Shown: piece after piece, positions 43,571-52,317 of the stretch
Numbering within the stretch: position 1 is the stretch's first letter
Layout of the letters: every line of letters starts with the position of its first letter
Source of the DNA: Hymenobacter sp. BT188
GTDB lineage: Bacteria; Bacteroidota; Bacteroidia; Cytophagales; Hymenobacteraceae
Direction of reading: 5' to 3'
Assembly (NCBI RefSeq): GCF_014333585.1
Contig: NZ_JACSCW010000002.1
Location: 558,001 to 622,000 of the forward strand
DNA length: 64,000 nucleotides
The notes under the pieces: generated by a model
What the model was told of the DNA's origin: nothing
Seen by the model: only the letters and a program-made list of their open reading frames with translations
Databases searched by the model: none
Made by a program: the position numbers and the translations under genes

Positions 43571-43903
43571 TTAAGCTACAGTTACCTGAGCGTCTAGCTT
43601 TTGGGCCAACACGTGCTTCGGCACGGCACCTACTTGCTTATCTACGATCTGACCGTTTTTGAACACGAGCAGCGTCGGAATGCTGCGAATGCCAAACTTA
43701 GCGGAGGTTTGCGGATTCGAATCAACGTCGACCTTGCCTATAATAACGCGGCCCTCGTATTCGCCGGCCAACTCTTCCACTACGGGACCCACCATGCGGC
43801 ACGGACCGCACCACTCGGCCCAGAAATCCACGAGCACGGGCTTATCAGAGTTGATTATTTCTTCAAAATTAGAATCGGTGATCTCAATTGCTTTGTGTCC
43901 CAT
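43571..43903 (-). CDS. trxA: Thioredoxin
   Basis: 110 residues, the normal thioredoxin length, with WCGPCR (Cys 32 and 35), buried D26, and cis-Pro in [12 protein letters not shown]. It reduces disulfides in the cytoplasm and feeds the DsbD-type protein encoded ~2 kb upstream on the other strand. The start ATG gives [13 protein letters not shown], a usual Bacteroidota N-terminus. Confidence 0.96.
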   Translation of the reverse strand: MGHKAIEITDSNFEEIINSDKPVLVDFWAEWCGPCRMVGPVVEELAGEYEGRVIIGKVDVDSNPQTSAKFGIRSIPTLLVFKNGQIVDKQVGAVPKHVLAQKLDAQVTVA

Positions 43904-44059
43904 GATAGTAGGGGTTGAATGGTGTAGTTATCTGAGTGCTTACGAGCAAACGGGCCGCAAGGTAGCAGATTGCAGTTCAACAAGCCGCACGCCGGAAAGT
44001 TCAGATTGATTCATTACCACAAAAAGTATGCGTTGGTGCCCTACTCCAGCAAGTCGCCG

Positions 44060-44593
44060 CTAACTTTTAATATATACTGACTTCTTGGGGTGCTTCCAGT
44101 ACTTGCGGTCCTGCCAAACTCCTAATCCTGCTATCATAAGTGCTCCCAACGATGCCATATAACCAGCATTTCTTTCTTTGTTGCGGTATTCAGCCTGATC
44201 CAGTATTATTCGAGCTCCTTTGTTTATTTGATATGTGCTAAGGTTAGGTTTTTGTGTGTCAATAGTATTTTGATAATAAACACTGATACTATCGCCGACT
44301 TGAATTGCGTGTTGTAATGAATGATAGTTTTGGCTAGGGTAATACACAGCTAGGATTTGATTCACTCCTGCGATTTTGACGAAATATATTTGAGAATCTA
44401 TTCTTCCCTTAGACGTAGTTATACTAGAAACCATAACGCCAGTGTCAACTACTTGACCAGATACTACATCTAGCTTTGAAAGGTCTAAGTAGGCGTTTTT
44501 AAAAGCGAGAAATGAAACGAATAAACAAACTGAACTAAGAAGTAAGGAAGCAACGGCATTCCATAGCCTCTTGATGGTTCTAGAAATTCTCAT
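44060..44593 (-). CDS. DUF3592-like membrane protein, AT-rich gene
   Basis: 177 residues with an N-terminal membrane helix (WNAVASLLLSSVCLFVSFLAF), a periplasmic beta-rich domain (VVSGQVVDTGVMVSSITTSKGRIDSQIYFVKIAGVNQILAVYY) and a second helix (NAGYMASLGALMIAGLGVW), a DUF3592-like layout. The function is unknown. The DNA is clearly more AT-rich than both neighbours, with codons rare elsewhere in the window. That suggests a more recent acquisition. It lies downstream of dnaE on the same strand with only 25 nt between them. Confidence 0.65.
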   Translation of the reverse strand: MRISRTIKRLWNAVASLLLSSVCLFVSFLAFKNAYLDLSKLDVVSGQVVDTGVMVSSITTSKGRIDSQIYFVKIAGVNQILAVYYPSQNYHSLQHAIQVGDSISVYYQNTIDTQKPNLSTYQINKGARIILDQAEYRNKERNAGYMASLGALMIAGLGVWQDRKYWKHPKKSVYIKS

Positions 44594-44618
44594 GAGTATT
44601 GTAACTTAACAAGACTAT

Positions 44619-47600
44619 CTAAATCAACTGACAAGCATCCATTTCCATCTCCCGCATCTTGTCAATAAACGCTTTCGGCTCGATCTGAAAGCGGCGTGAG
44701 AACATGTCGAATGCCAGTTGCTCGTGCGGCTCAGCAAACTGAATTTCGAGACGCTTTTTGCCGGGAGAGGCGTGAATGGCTTCTTCGAGGCGGTCAATCA
44801 TAGGGCCGGTAACCGTGCGCAGATCTAAACGAACACGGACGCCGTTAGCCATCTTCTCTGTTACCTCATTAAGCTGTTGCATATTCATGATTTTCAACTC
44901 CCATTGATCTTCAGTACCGTAGCGCAGCGTCATTTTGCCGCGCACAAACATAGGCGGCACCTGATCGTTGGCATAGTTGCGGGGGTTGATAATGGGCGCA
45001 AAGCGCGTGTACTCGTCGCGGAACAGGGCTAGCTGTAAAGACGAATCATAGTCTTCCAGCGTAAAGGCGGCGAAGGACTGGCCGTTCTTGGTGGTGCGGA
45101 AAGCTACGTTGGTAATCAGGCCGGCCACGTTGACTTCACGGTTCTTATACGCGTCGAGCTTTTCTAGAGAACACGTGCAATAGGAGTCAATTTCGAGCTT
45201 GTAGTTATCGAGTGGGTGGCCAGAGAGGTAGAAGCCTACTACTTCCTTTTCCCGCCGCAGCTGCTCGGTATTGGTCCAGGGCTCCATATCCGCTACTTTG
45301 GGCAGCGGCGCCGCCACGGCACCGAAAGCACCCGCACCAAATAAGCTGTGCTGAGCTGATTCCTTAGCAGCTTGGTGCTGCTGGCCCATGCGCATGGCCT
45401 TCTCAATCAGGTTCTGGTCGCCGGAGGGTGCTTCGATGAACTGACGGCGGTGGTAGCGCTCAAACGAGTCGAAGGCGCCGGCTTGGGCCAGGCTCTCGAA
45501 GGTTTTCTTGTTGACGGCCCGCAGATTTACGCGCTTGGCAAAGTCGAATACGTCGTTGTAGGGGCCATTTTTCTCGCGTTCCTGTACTAGCTCCTCTACG
45601 GCAGCTTCGCCGGCGCCCTTCACGGCGGCCAGACCAAAACGGATTTTGCCCTCTTGGTTTACGTTGAACTTCATGATACTCTCGTTCACGTCGGGGCCTA
45701 GCACCTGCACGCCTTGCTTGCGGGCTTCCTCGATGAAGAAAGTTACCTTCTTAATGTCACCCATGTTGTTGGTGAGCACCGCCGCCATGTACTCAGCTGG
45801 GTAGTTCGCCTTCAGATAGCCTGTCTGATAGGCTACCACCGAGTAGGCAGCAGAGTGGGAGCGGTTGAAGCCGTAGGCCGCAAATTTCTCCATCACGTCG
45901 AAGACCTCGGAGGCTTTCTTCGCCGGAATGTTGTGCAGCTTTTTGCAGCCCTCCACGAATTTCTCGCGCTCCTGAGCCATCTTTTTCAGGTCCTTCTTAC
46001 CCATGGCCCGGCGCAGCAAGTCGGCGCCGCCTAGGGAATAGCCCCCCAGAATCTGCGCGGCCTGCATAATCTGCTCCTGGTACACCATGATGCCTTGGGA
46101 GTAGTTCAGGATGGGCTCCAGCAGCTCGTGCGGGTACTCTACCTCCTCGCGGCCGTGCTTGCGGTTGATGAAGTTCGGGATGAACTGCATCGGGCCGGGC
46201 CGGTACAGGGCGTTCATGGCAATCAAATCCTCAATGTTAGTGGGCTTGAGGTCTTTAAGGTACATGCGCATGCCTTCCGACTCGAACTGAAAGGTGCCGA
46301 TGGTGTCGCCGCGCTGGTAGAGAGCATAGGTTTTCTCGTCGTCGAGCGGAATGTCGTCGATGTCAATCTTGACGCCGTGATTTTTCTCAATCAGACGCAT
46401 GGCGTCCTCAATGATGGTCAGGGTTTTTAGACCCAAAAAGTCCATCTTGAGCATGCCCGCCGACTCAATTACCTTACCGTCGAACTGGGTAATGAGCAGT
46501 TCCGATTCCTTGGACGTAGATACCGGAATGTACTTGGTGATGTCGTCGGGGGCGATGATGATGCCGGCAGCGTGAATGCCAGTGTTGCGCATGGAGCCTT
46601 CGAGCTGCTCGGCAAGGCGCAGAATCTGTCCTTTCAGGTTGCCCGGCGTGTCGTCGCGCCGGATCATGTCTAGCTCCTGCACTTCGGCAAACGCCTTGGC
46701 CAGCGTAGTACCCACTTGCTCGGGCACCATCTTGGTCAGCTCGTTGGTCTGGGGCAGTGGCAACTCCAAGGCCCGCGCCACGTCCTTAATCGACGACTTG
46801 GCGGCCATGGTACCAAAGGTGATAATCTGGGCTACCTGGTTGCGGCCATACTTATCTACCACGTAATCAATGACTTTCTGACGATTCACGTCGTCAAAGT
46901 CAATATCAATATCGGGCATGCTCACCCGCTCCGGGTTCAGGAAACGCTCGAAGAGGAGAGAGTACTTAATAGGGTCAATGTTTGTAATACCAACGCAGTA
47001 AGCCACCGCCGAGCCCGCCGCCGAGCCCCGGCCCGGACCCACGGCTACCCCCATGCTCCGACCTTTATTGATAAAGTCCTGCACAATAAGGAAGTAGCCC
47101 GCAAAACCCATGGTCGAGATGACATTCAGCTCGAAGTTGAGGCGTTCTTCTACCTCCGCGGTGCGCTCAGAGTAGCGCGGTCTGGGTCCCGAAAAGGCCC
47201 CCAGAAACGTCAGGTGGCGTAGATAGGCGTCAGCGTTGGCGTGCTCGGGCGGAATTGGGAAGTTGGGGAGCAGAATGTCACGTTGGAGCTTGGGCGGCGT
47301 GATTTTGTCTACAATTTCATTAGTGTTGTCAAGGGCCTCGGGCACATCGTGGAAGAGCGCCGCCATCTCGGCCTGAGTCTTGAAATAGAACTGGTCGTTG
47401 GGGAAGCCGAAGCGGGAGCGGGGGCGCGGCATCTGCATCTCTTCATCTATACGCTGTAACTGCCGGCGCACAGCATCGTCGCGGCCATGCTCGCGGCGCA
47501 CATTTTCAAGCGTGTCGTAGATAACTTTTTTGTCGCCGCTGACTAGGGTGAAATAGTTAGTCTGGAAGTCGCCGACGGGAATGCTGTGTTCGTCGCCGGT

Positions 47601-48299
47601 ATTCACGCAGAGCAGCAGGTCGTGGGCGGCAAAGTCGGTTTGGTCTACGTAATGCGAGTCGTTGGTGCAAATGACTTTCACGTTGTACTTCAGCGCCCAG
47701 CGCAGCAGTACCTGGTTGATGTCTTCCTGGCTTTTGCCGGTGTTGTCGATGTTCTGGATGCCGTGGCGCTGAATTTCGATGTAATAATCATCGCCAAAGA
47801 CATCGAGCCACCATTTAAAAATGGCTTCGGCCTCCGTCTCGGTTTTCCACAGAATGGCTTGGGGCACCTCGGCGCCGATGCAGCAGCTAGTGGCAATCAG
47901 ACCTTCGCTGTATTGCAGCAACAGCTCTTTATCAATACGCGGCCACTTGGAATACAGACCGTCGATATAGCTCATGGAGCAGAGCTTGGCCAGGTTCTGG
48001 TAGCCGGCCTGGTCCTTGGCCAGTAACAACTGGTGGAAGCGCTGGTCTTTGCTTTCCTTGCTGAAAATCTTCTTGTGGCGGTCTTCTACCAGGTAAAACT
48101 CGCAGCCCACGATGGGCTTCACGTTGTACTTGCTGGCTTCGGCTACGAAGTTGAAGGCGCCGAACATATTGCCGTGGTCGGTGAGGGCTACGGCGGGCAT
48201 ACCATCTTCCTGCGCCTTTTTCATGAGCTTGCCAATGCTGGCCTGACCGTCGAGCAGGGAGTATTGGGTGTGGCAGTGAAGGTGAGAAAACGTGGGCAT
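44619..48299 (-). CDS. dnaE: DNA polymerase III subunit alpha
   Basis: 1226 residues, the size of Bacteroidota DnaE. The N-terminal PHP domain starts HLHCHTQYSLLDGQASIGKLM. The polymerase core carries the catalytic Asp motif PDIDIDFDD and VAVGPGRGSAAGSAVAYCVGITNIDP, then ALYRPGPMQFIPNFINRKHG and the helix-hairpin-helix/tau-binding C-terminal region with an OB fold (EVNVAGLITNVAFRTTKNGQSFAAFTLEDYDSSLQLALF). It is the replicative polymerase. The start ATG (MPTFSHLHCHTQYS) is standard. The downstream DUF3592-like gene may be co-transcribed. Confidence 0.97.
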   Translation of the reverse strand: MPTFSHLHCHTQYSLLDGQASIGKLMKKAQEDGMPAVALTDHGNMFGAFNFVAEASKYNVKPIVGCEFYLVEDRHKKIFSKESKDQRFHQLLLAKDQAGYQNLAKLCSMSYIDGLYSKWPRIDKELLLQYSEGLIATSCCIGAEVPQAILWKTETEAEAIFKWWLDVFGDDYYIEIQRHGIQNIDNTGKSQEDINQVLLRWALKYNVKVICTNDSHYVDQTDFAAHDLLLCVNTGDEHSIPVGDFQTNYFTLVSGDKKVIYDTLENVRREHGRDDAVRRQLQRIDEEMQMPRPRSRFGFPNDQFYFKTQAEMAALFHDVPEALDNTNEIVDKITPPKLQRDILLPNFPIPPEHANADAYLRHLTFLGAFSGPRPRYSERTAEVEERLNFELNVISTMGFAGYFLIVQDFINKGRSMGVAVGPGRGSAAGSAVAYCVGITNIDPIKYSLLFERFLNPERVSMPDIDIDFDDVNRQKVIDYVVDKYGRNQVAQIITFGTMAAKSSIKDVARALELPLPQTNELTKMVPEQVGTTLAKAFAEVQELDMIRRDDTPGNLKGQILRLAEQLEGSMRNTGIHAAGIIIAPDDITKYIPVSTSKESELLITQFDGKVIESAGMLKMDFLGLKTLTIIEDAMRLIEKNHGVKIDIDDIPLDDEKTYALYQRGDTIGTFQFESEGMRMYLKDLKPTNIEDLIAMNALYRPGPMQFIPNFINRKHGREEVEYPHELLEPILNYSQGIMVYQEQIMQAAQILGGYSLGGADLLRRAMGKKDLKKMAQEREKFVEGCKKLHNIPAKKASEVFDVMEKFAAYGFNRSHSAAYSVVAYQTGYLKANYPAEYMAAVLTNNMGDIKKVTFFIEEARKQGVQVLGPDVNESIMKFNVNQEGKIRFGLAAVKGAGEAAVEELVQEREKNGPYNDVFDFAKRVNLRAVNKKTFESLAQAGAFDSFERYHRRQFIEAPSGDQNLIEKAMRMGQQHQAAKESAQHSLFGAGAFGAVAAPLPKVADMEPWTNTEQLRREKEVVGFYLSGHPLDNYKLEIDSYCTCSLEKLDAYKNREVNVAGLITNVAFRTTKNGQSFAAFTLEDYDSSLQLALFRDEYTRFAPIINPRNYANDQVPPMFVRGKMTLRYGTEDQWELKIMNMQQLNEVTEKMANGVRVRLDLRTVTGPMIDRLEEAIHASPGKKRLEIQFAEPHEQLAFDMFSRRFQIEPKAFIDKMREMEMDACQLI

Positions 48300-48547
48300 G
48301 GCAAGTATTTTAAGCGGACAAGAATCTAGTAAAGATACCCAGCCCTGATCGGAGTTGGAAGCTGAATTCGGCCGTTGCCTGATTTCCAGCTAGATAAAAT
48401 GCCCCCCAGATCGTCGCGCAAGTGGCGGCAAGCACTTAGCTTGCAACCTAATTGTAGTTGAGTTGGTTTGCCTGGCAACTCAGGTGCTACCCAGAGGCGC
48501 AATTCCGCGTAAACTAGCGCTGGACATTCGCAAGAATCTATTTCCAT

Positions 48548-49615
48548 ATGAAATCACTTCCCGCCGTCCTCACCGACCCGGTTTATCAAAAGCCTGCTGC
48601 CTACTCGTGGTTGGAAACGCAGTTGTTGAAGGTTTGCCAGGATGAGCGTGACTTGCCGTTTGCGCGGCTGCTGTTCAATATCGCGCTCACGCTTATTCCG
48701 CTGGCCATTCTGCTGTATATCCCGGGCCTGCCTAACTGGATTTGGTGGTCGGCAGCTGTGCTGTATCATTTTTTGAACAATGTCACCTTTAAGGGCCCTT
48801 TCGGCTTAATGCTGCATTGCGTATGCCATCGGCCGCTGTTCAAAAAACAGCACGACTGGCTGAATATGTGCATTCCGTGGGTAATTGGGCCTTTCTTCGG
48901 CCAAACGCCAGAGACCTATTATACCCACCACATGGGTATGCACCACGCTGAAAACAACATGCCCGAGGATACCAGCTCGACCATGAGCTACCAGCGCGAC
49001 TCGTTCTTTGGCTTTCTACAGTATCTAGGCGACTTCGTCACCGTTGGTATTTTCCGTCTGCTGTCTTACTTCGACCGCAAAAAGAAGAAGAAGTTTTACT
49101 TCAAATCCATTCGGGGCGAGGTGGCTTTTTTCGCGTGGTGCATCGGCTTGAGCTTCGTAAACTTCCCGGCTACGTTTGCGGTATTTATTCTGCCCTTCAT
49201 CATCTCGCGAGTGGTAATGATGCTCGGCAACTGGACTCAGCACGCCTTCGTGAACCCCATCGATCCGGCTAATGCTTATCATAACAGCGTAACGTGCCTT
49301 AACACCAAGTACAATCATAAGTGCTGGAACGACGGTTACCACACCAGCCACCACGTACGCCCCGCTCTACACTGGACGGAACATCCCAATCATTTCCTGA
49401 AAACGCTGCCCAAATACGTGCAGAACGACGCCATTGTGTTTGAAGGCATCCACTGGCTCCACCTCTTTGCCTGGCTCATGACCAAGCGCTACGACTTGAT
49501 GGCCAAGCATTTCGTTAACGTTGGCGACCGATACAAGAGCGACGAACAGATTGTGGAAATGCTGAAAACGCGGACTGCTCGCTTCGTTGAGCCCGAGCTG
49601 GCTTACGCCAAGTAA
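48548..49615 (+). CDS. Membrane fatty acid desaturase family protein
   Basis: 355 residues with His boxes HCVCH, HHMGMHH and HTSHH arranged as in membrane di-iron desaturases, and at least four membrane segments (LLFNIALTLIPLAILLYIPGLPNWIWWSAAVLYHFL; FFAWCIGLSFVNFPATFAVFILPFIISRVVMML). A Lys-rich stretch (DRKKKKKF) lies at the cytoplasmic face. It probably modifies membrane fatty acids at the inner membrane; the position of the new double bond is unknown. It is divergent from dnaE. It ends ~30 nt before a long palindromic element and a 27-bp-arm terminator. Confidence 0.87.
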   Translation: MKSLPAVLTDPVYQKPAAYSWLETQLLKVCQDERDLPFARLLFNIALTLIPLAILLYIPGLPNWIWWSAAVLYHFLNNVTFKGPFGLMLHCVCHRPLFKKQHDWLNMCIPWVIGPFFGQTPETYYTHHMGMHHAENNMPEDTSSTMSYQRDSFFGFLQYLGDFVTVGIFRLLSYFDRKKKKKFYFKSIRGEVAFFAWCIGLSFVNFPATFAVFILPFIISRVVMMLGNWTQHAFVNPIDPANAYHNSVTCLNTKYNHKCWNDGYHTSHHVRPALHWTEHPNHFLKTLPKYVQNDAIVFEGIHWLHLFAWLMTKRYDLMAKHFVNVGDRYKSDEQIVEMLKTRTARFVEPELAYAK

Positions 49616-49644
49616 CACCAACTCCTGCTTAGGCGGCGTTGTGA

Positions 49645-49755
49645 TGTAGCGCGAAGCTTCCGCTTCGCGTATCGTTGAACAACTTGGGGGGCATTTTCCA
49701 ACCAACAGCTTGTTCACCTAAACAACGATACGCGAAGCGGAAGCTTCGCGCTACA
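49645..49755. repeat. Palindromic repeat family C (33-bp inverted arms)
   Basis: Perfect 33-bp inverted arms (49645-49677 / 49723-49755), each itself partly self-complementary (GCGAAGCTTCCGCTTCGC core), flank a 45-bp centre. The centre contains TTGGGGGGCATTTT and a weak inner repeat GAACAA/TTGTTC. The RNA could form either one long cruciform or two small hairpins. Confidence 0.8.
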
Positions 49756-49777
49756 GCGAAACAACATCCAACCTCTG

Positions 49778-49835
49778 GAACTCATTGCAACAAAAAAGGA
49801 CGGCCCAAGCCGTCCTTTTTTGTTGCAATGAGTTC
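49778..49835. terminator. Bidirectional terminator with perfect 27-bp arms
   Basis: Core AAAAAAGGACGGC / GCCGTCCTTTTTT with a 4-nt loop. The symmetry goes on through GAACTCATTGCAAC / GTTGCAATGAGTTC. It separates the convergent desaturase and transglycosylase genes. Confidence 0.92.
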
Positions 49836-49844
49836 TACAAAGAC

Positions 49845-52139
49845 CTACTTCGTGGCACGAATAGTCAGGACCTCGCCGGGCCGTACGTTGAAATCAGGCT
49901 TATTATTCCATTCCATAATCTGCTTGATGGTGACACCGTACTTGCGCGAAATGGCGTACATCGACTCGCCGGCGGCTACGGTGTGGCGTATGGGGCCAGT
50001 GGTAGCTGCTGGCGCGGGCGTCACGGCTGTGGCTGGCTTGTCTGGCGTCGTTGTTGGGCGGGGGGCTGGAGTAGTTGCGGCTGGCGCAGCTGGTTTTGGT
50101 GCGGGTGCTGCCACAGTTGGCACTACGCGTAGTGTCTGACCTAGACTTAAAGCAGCGTTGGGGGGCAAATTATTCCAGGCAGCCAGATCAGCGGGGCGCA
50201 GACCATAGCGCCGGGCTATGCTATACAGCGACTCACTTTTTTGGACAATATGCTGACCACTAGCCGGTACATCCAACACCTCAGTGGCTTCGGTAACGAT
50301 TGGGCTTGCCGGGACGGGACGAGGCGAAGACGAGGTTGCGGCCGGGGTTGGCTTAGCGGGCACCGACTTAGCTGGCGCTGTTTTAGGGGAAGCAGGCAAG
50401 TCCCGTAGCACTACCTGGCTCGGGTTTTTTACCACCGGCTCGGCGGCGTTGGCGGTATCGACTGTGGATGTGCGCGTCGTATCCTGTGCCTGGCTGGGGG
50501 GCAAATTCTGGCGGGCGGTCTGAACTGTGTCGGCCATAGCGGCTTTTACCGGAGGGGTTGGCTGAGGCTTTACTCGGCTTGTGTCAGGCGTAGCTGCTGT
50601 GGGGGGCAAATCAGCCTCTTCCTGTGTCACCGGAGTGGCGGTAGGGGCCGGTGTGGCCGCCGCAACTGCAACCACTACACTGTCTTTTTGTGGTTCTTCT
50701 ATGATGGCGGTCTGCTCAAGCTCAACGGGCTCCGTTGAAGTAGATTCAACTGGTGTCTTCGCTTTAGGCGTAAGAGTCCGGCGCGGAGTAGTTGGCGCTG
50801 GCTGCGACGTAGTTGTGGAAGCCATAGCTGACCCGCTTACCGGGCGCTCAAAAGCCGCCAATGCCCTTGAATCCTGACTGTCTACATACTCCACGGCTAC
50901 CTCGCGCGGCCGCGTAAACTGGAGCCAAAGCATGCGGCCGGGCCGCAGCTCCTCAGTGCGGCGCATCCGGTTTTTGGCCAGAATAGCCCGAGTACGCATG
51001 CCGTATTTCTGGCCAACAGTAGTCACGGTTTCGCCCGGCTGGGCCACGTGGTATTGCACCGACGACTTATCTCGCTTCTTCTGCACGAAATAAGGCTGGC
51101 CCACTACAATGTTGTCAAACGCGTACAAATCGTTGTACTGCATGAAGCGTTTCATCTTCAAATTGGCCCGGCGCGCCAGACTTTCCTTGGTATCACCGGG
51201 CAAGGCCACAATGGCGCGCAACCCGTTGATGCGCACGAAATCAGCGTTTTCGGGGTCTATTTCGGGCTGAGTAAGAAGCTGACCTGTTGTAGCAGTACGC
51301 TGATTAGCAAGTAAGGCGGTACGCTGCAGCTCGTCGGTGATGGGCACCAGCACGGTGTAGGGTTTGCCCGCGGGTACGGCGCTGCCGCGAGAAAGCCAAT
51401 AATTGTGGCGGGCCAGATAGGTGGGGTCGGTTTGCAAGGTTTGCGCCAACGCTTCAAGGCGCTGGCCTGGCTGCACCGGAAACTCTTGGAGCAGCATGGG
51501 CGGCTGCGGATTCAGGCCCACGGCGGGTTCGTAGGCTATTTTGTGCGCTAAAAAGGTAATAATGTAGGGGTGCGTTTTTTCGGAAATCTCCATTTCCGTC
51601 GCACCTACATCGGTGGGCAGGGTGTAGGGCTTGGTGCCGGTGAGGCCGAGGTTGTAGCTAAGCAGCGTATTTATCCAGTTGCGAAACGTGGCGTTGTTGC
51701 GCTTGAAATAAGCCGCCGCGCCGCGCGAGGAAGCTACAATGTGCTTGCGCTCGTCCACGGTGCCGTCTACCTGCACGCCCAGCTCCGTCGCCGACTCGCG
51801 CTTGAACTGCCAGTAGCCCACGGCATCGTGAATAGATTGGGCCTCGCCCTGCAAACCACTTTCCTGCAACGCCAGATAGCGAAAATCCAGCGGGATTCCC
51901 TCGGCCTGAAACGTACGGTCAATCAGCGGAAAGTAGGCGTCGGCCAAATCGACGCGGGCCTGAAAGGAAGGCTGATGGCGGCGCAAGGCGTCCACTTTTT
52001 GCTGCACTGCCTGCTGGCCACCATTTGTCAGGCGAAGGAGCATACCCCCAAAAGCTAGCTCAGACGGTACCGTTACGCTTTGAGCACCCGCCAGCAGGGG
52101 CAGCACCCACAAGAGCAGCAGAATTATTCTTTTGTTCAT
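49845..52139 (-). CDS. LysM-domain lytic transglycosylase (MltD-like)
   Basis: 764 residues from the ATG at 52139 (signal peptide cleaved near AGA|Q). The SLT domain is at ~75-200, with catalytic Glu in RYLALQESGLQGEAQ and GYWQFKRESATELG. LysM-type modules follow: PGQRLEALAQTLQTDPTYLARHN, PGDTKESLARRANLKMKRFMQYNDL, PGETVTTVGQKYGMRTRAILAKNRM, KSESLYSIARRYGLRPADLAAWNNL and AGESMYAISRKYGVTIKQIMEWNNK at the C-terminus, separated by Pro/Thr/Ala-rich linkers. It cuts peptidoglycan glycan strands, forming anhydro-MurNAc, in the periplasm. It is convergent with the desaturase gene. Confidence 0.92.
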   Translation of the reverse strand: MNKRIILLLLWVLPLLAGAQSVTVPSELAFGGMLLRLTNGGQQAVQQKVDALRRHQPSFQARVDLADAYFPLIDRTFQAEGIPLDFRYLALQESGLQGEAQSIHDAVGYWQFKRESATELGVQVDGTVDERKHIVASSRGAAAYFKRNNATFRNWINTLLSYNLGLTGTKPYTLPTDVGATEMEISEKTHPYIITFLAHKIAYEPAVGLNPQPPMLLQEFPVQPGQRLEALAQTLQTDPTYLARHNYWLSRGSAVPAGKPYTVLVPITDELQRTALLANQRTATTGQLLTQPEIDPENADFVRINGLRAIVALPGDTKESLARRANLKMKRFMQYNDLYAFDNIVVGQPYFVQKKRDKSSVQYHVAQPGETVTTVGQKYGMRTRAILAKNRMRRTEELRPGRMLWLQFTRPREVAVEYVDSQDSRALAAFERPVSGSAMASTTTSQPAPTTPRRTLTPKAKTPVESTSTEPVELEQTAIIEEPQKDSVVVAVAAATPAPTATPVTQEEADLPPTAATPDTSRVKPQPTPPVKAAMADTVQTARQNLPPSQAQDTTRTSTVDTANAAEPVVKNPSQVVLRDLPASPKTAPAKSVPAKPTPAATSSSPRPVPASPIVTEATEVLDVPASGQHIVQKSESLYSIARRYGLRPADLAAWNNLPPNAALSLGQTLRVVPTVAAPAPKPAAPAATTPAPRPTTTPDKPATAVTPAPAATTGPIRHTVAAGESMYAISRKYGVTIKQIMEWNNKPDFNVRPGEVLTIRATK

Positions 52140-52264
52140 TAGATAAGTTGAGTACACGATCAGTAACGCTTGGCTACTGAGATTATCTTACAAAGAAGGC
52201 AAATCTGTTGCGAAAATATATTTTAAGCTTCTCCCAGTTAAGCAAAACAAGCCTGCCACAAAGC

Positions 52265-52308
52265 AAAAAAGCCCCCCAGTAGCCGATAACTGCTGGGGGG
52301 CTTTTTTT
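52265..52308 (-). terminator. GCCCCCCAG-family terminator
   Basis: AAAAAAGCCCCCCAGTA / TGCTGGGGGGCTTTTTTT just after the receptor-like gene (read on the minus strand). Confidence 0.9.
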
Positions 52309-52317
52309 AGATAAAGG

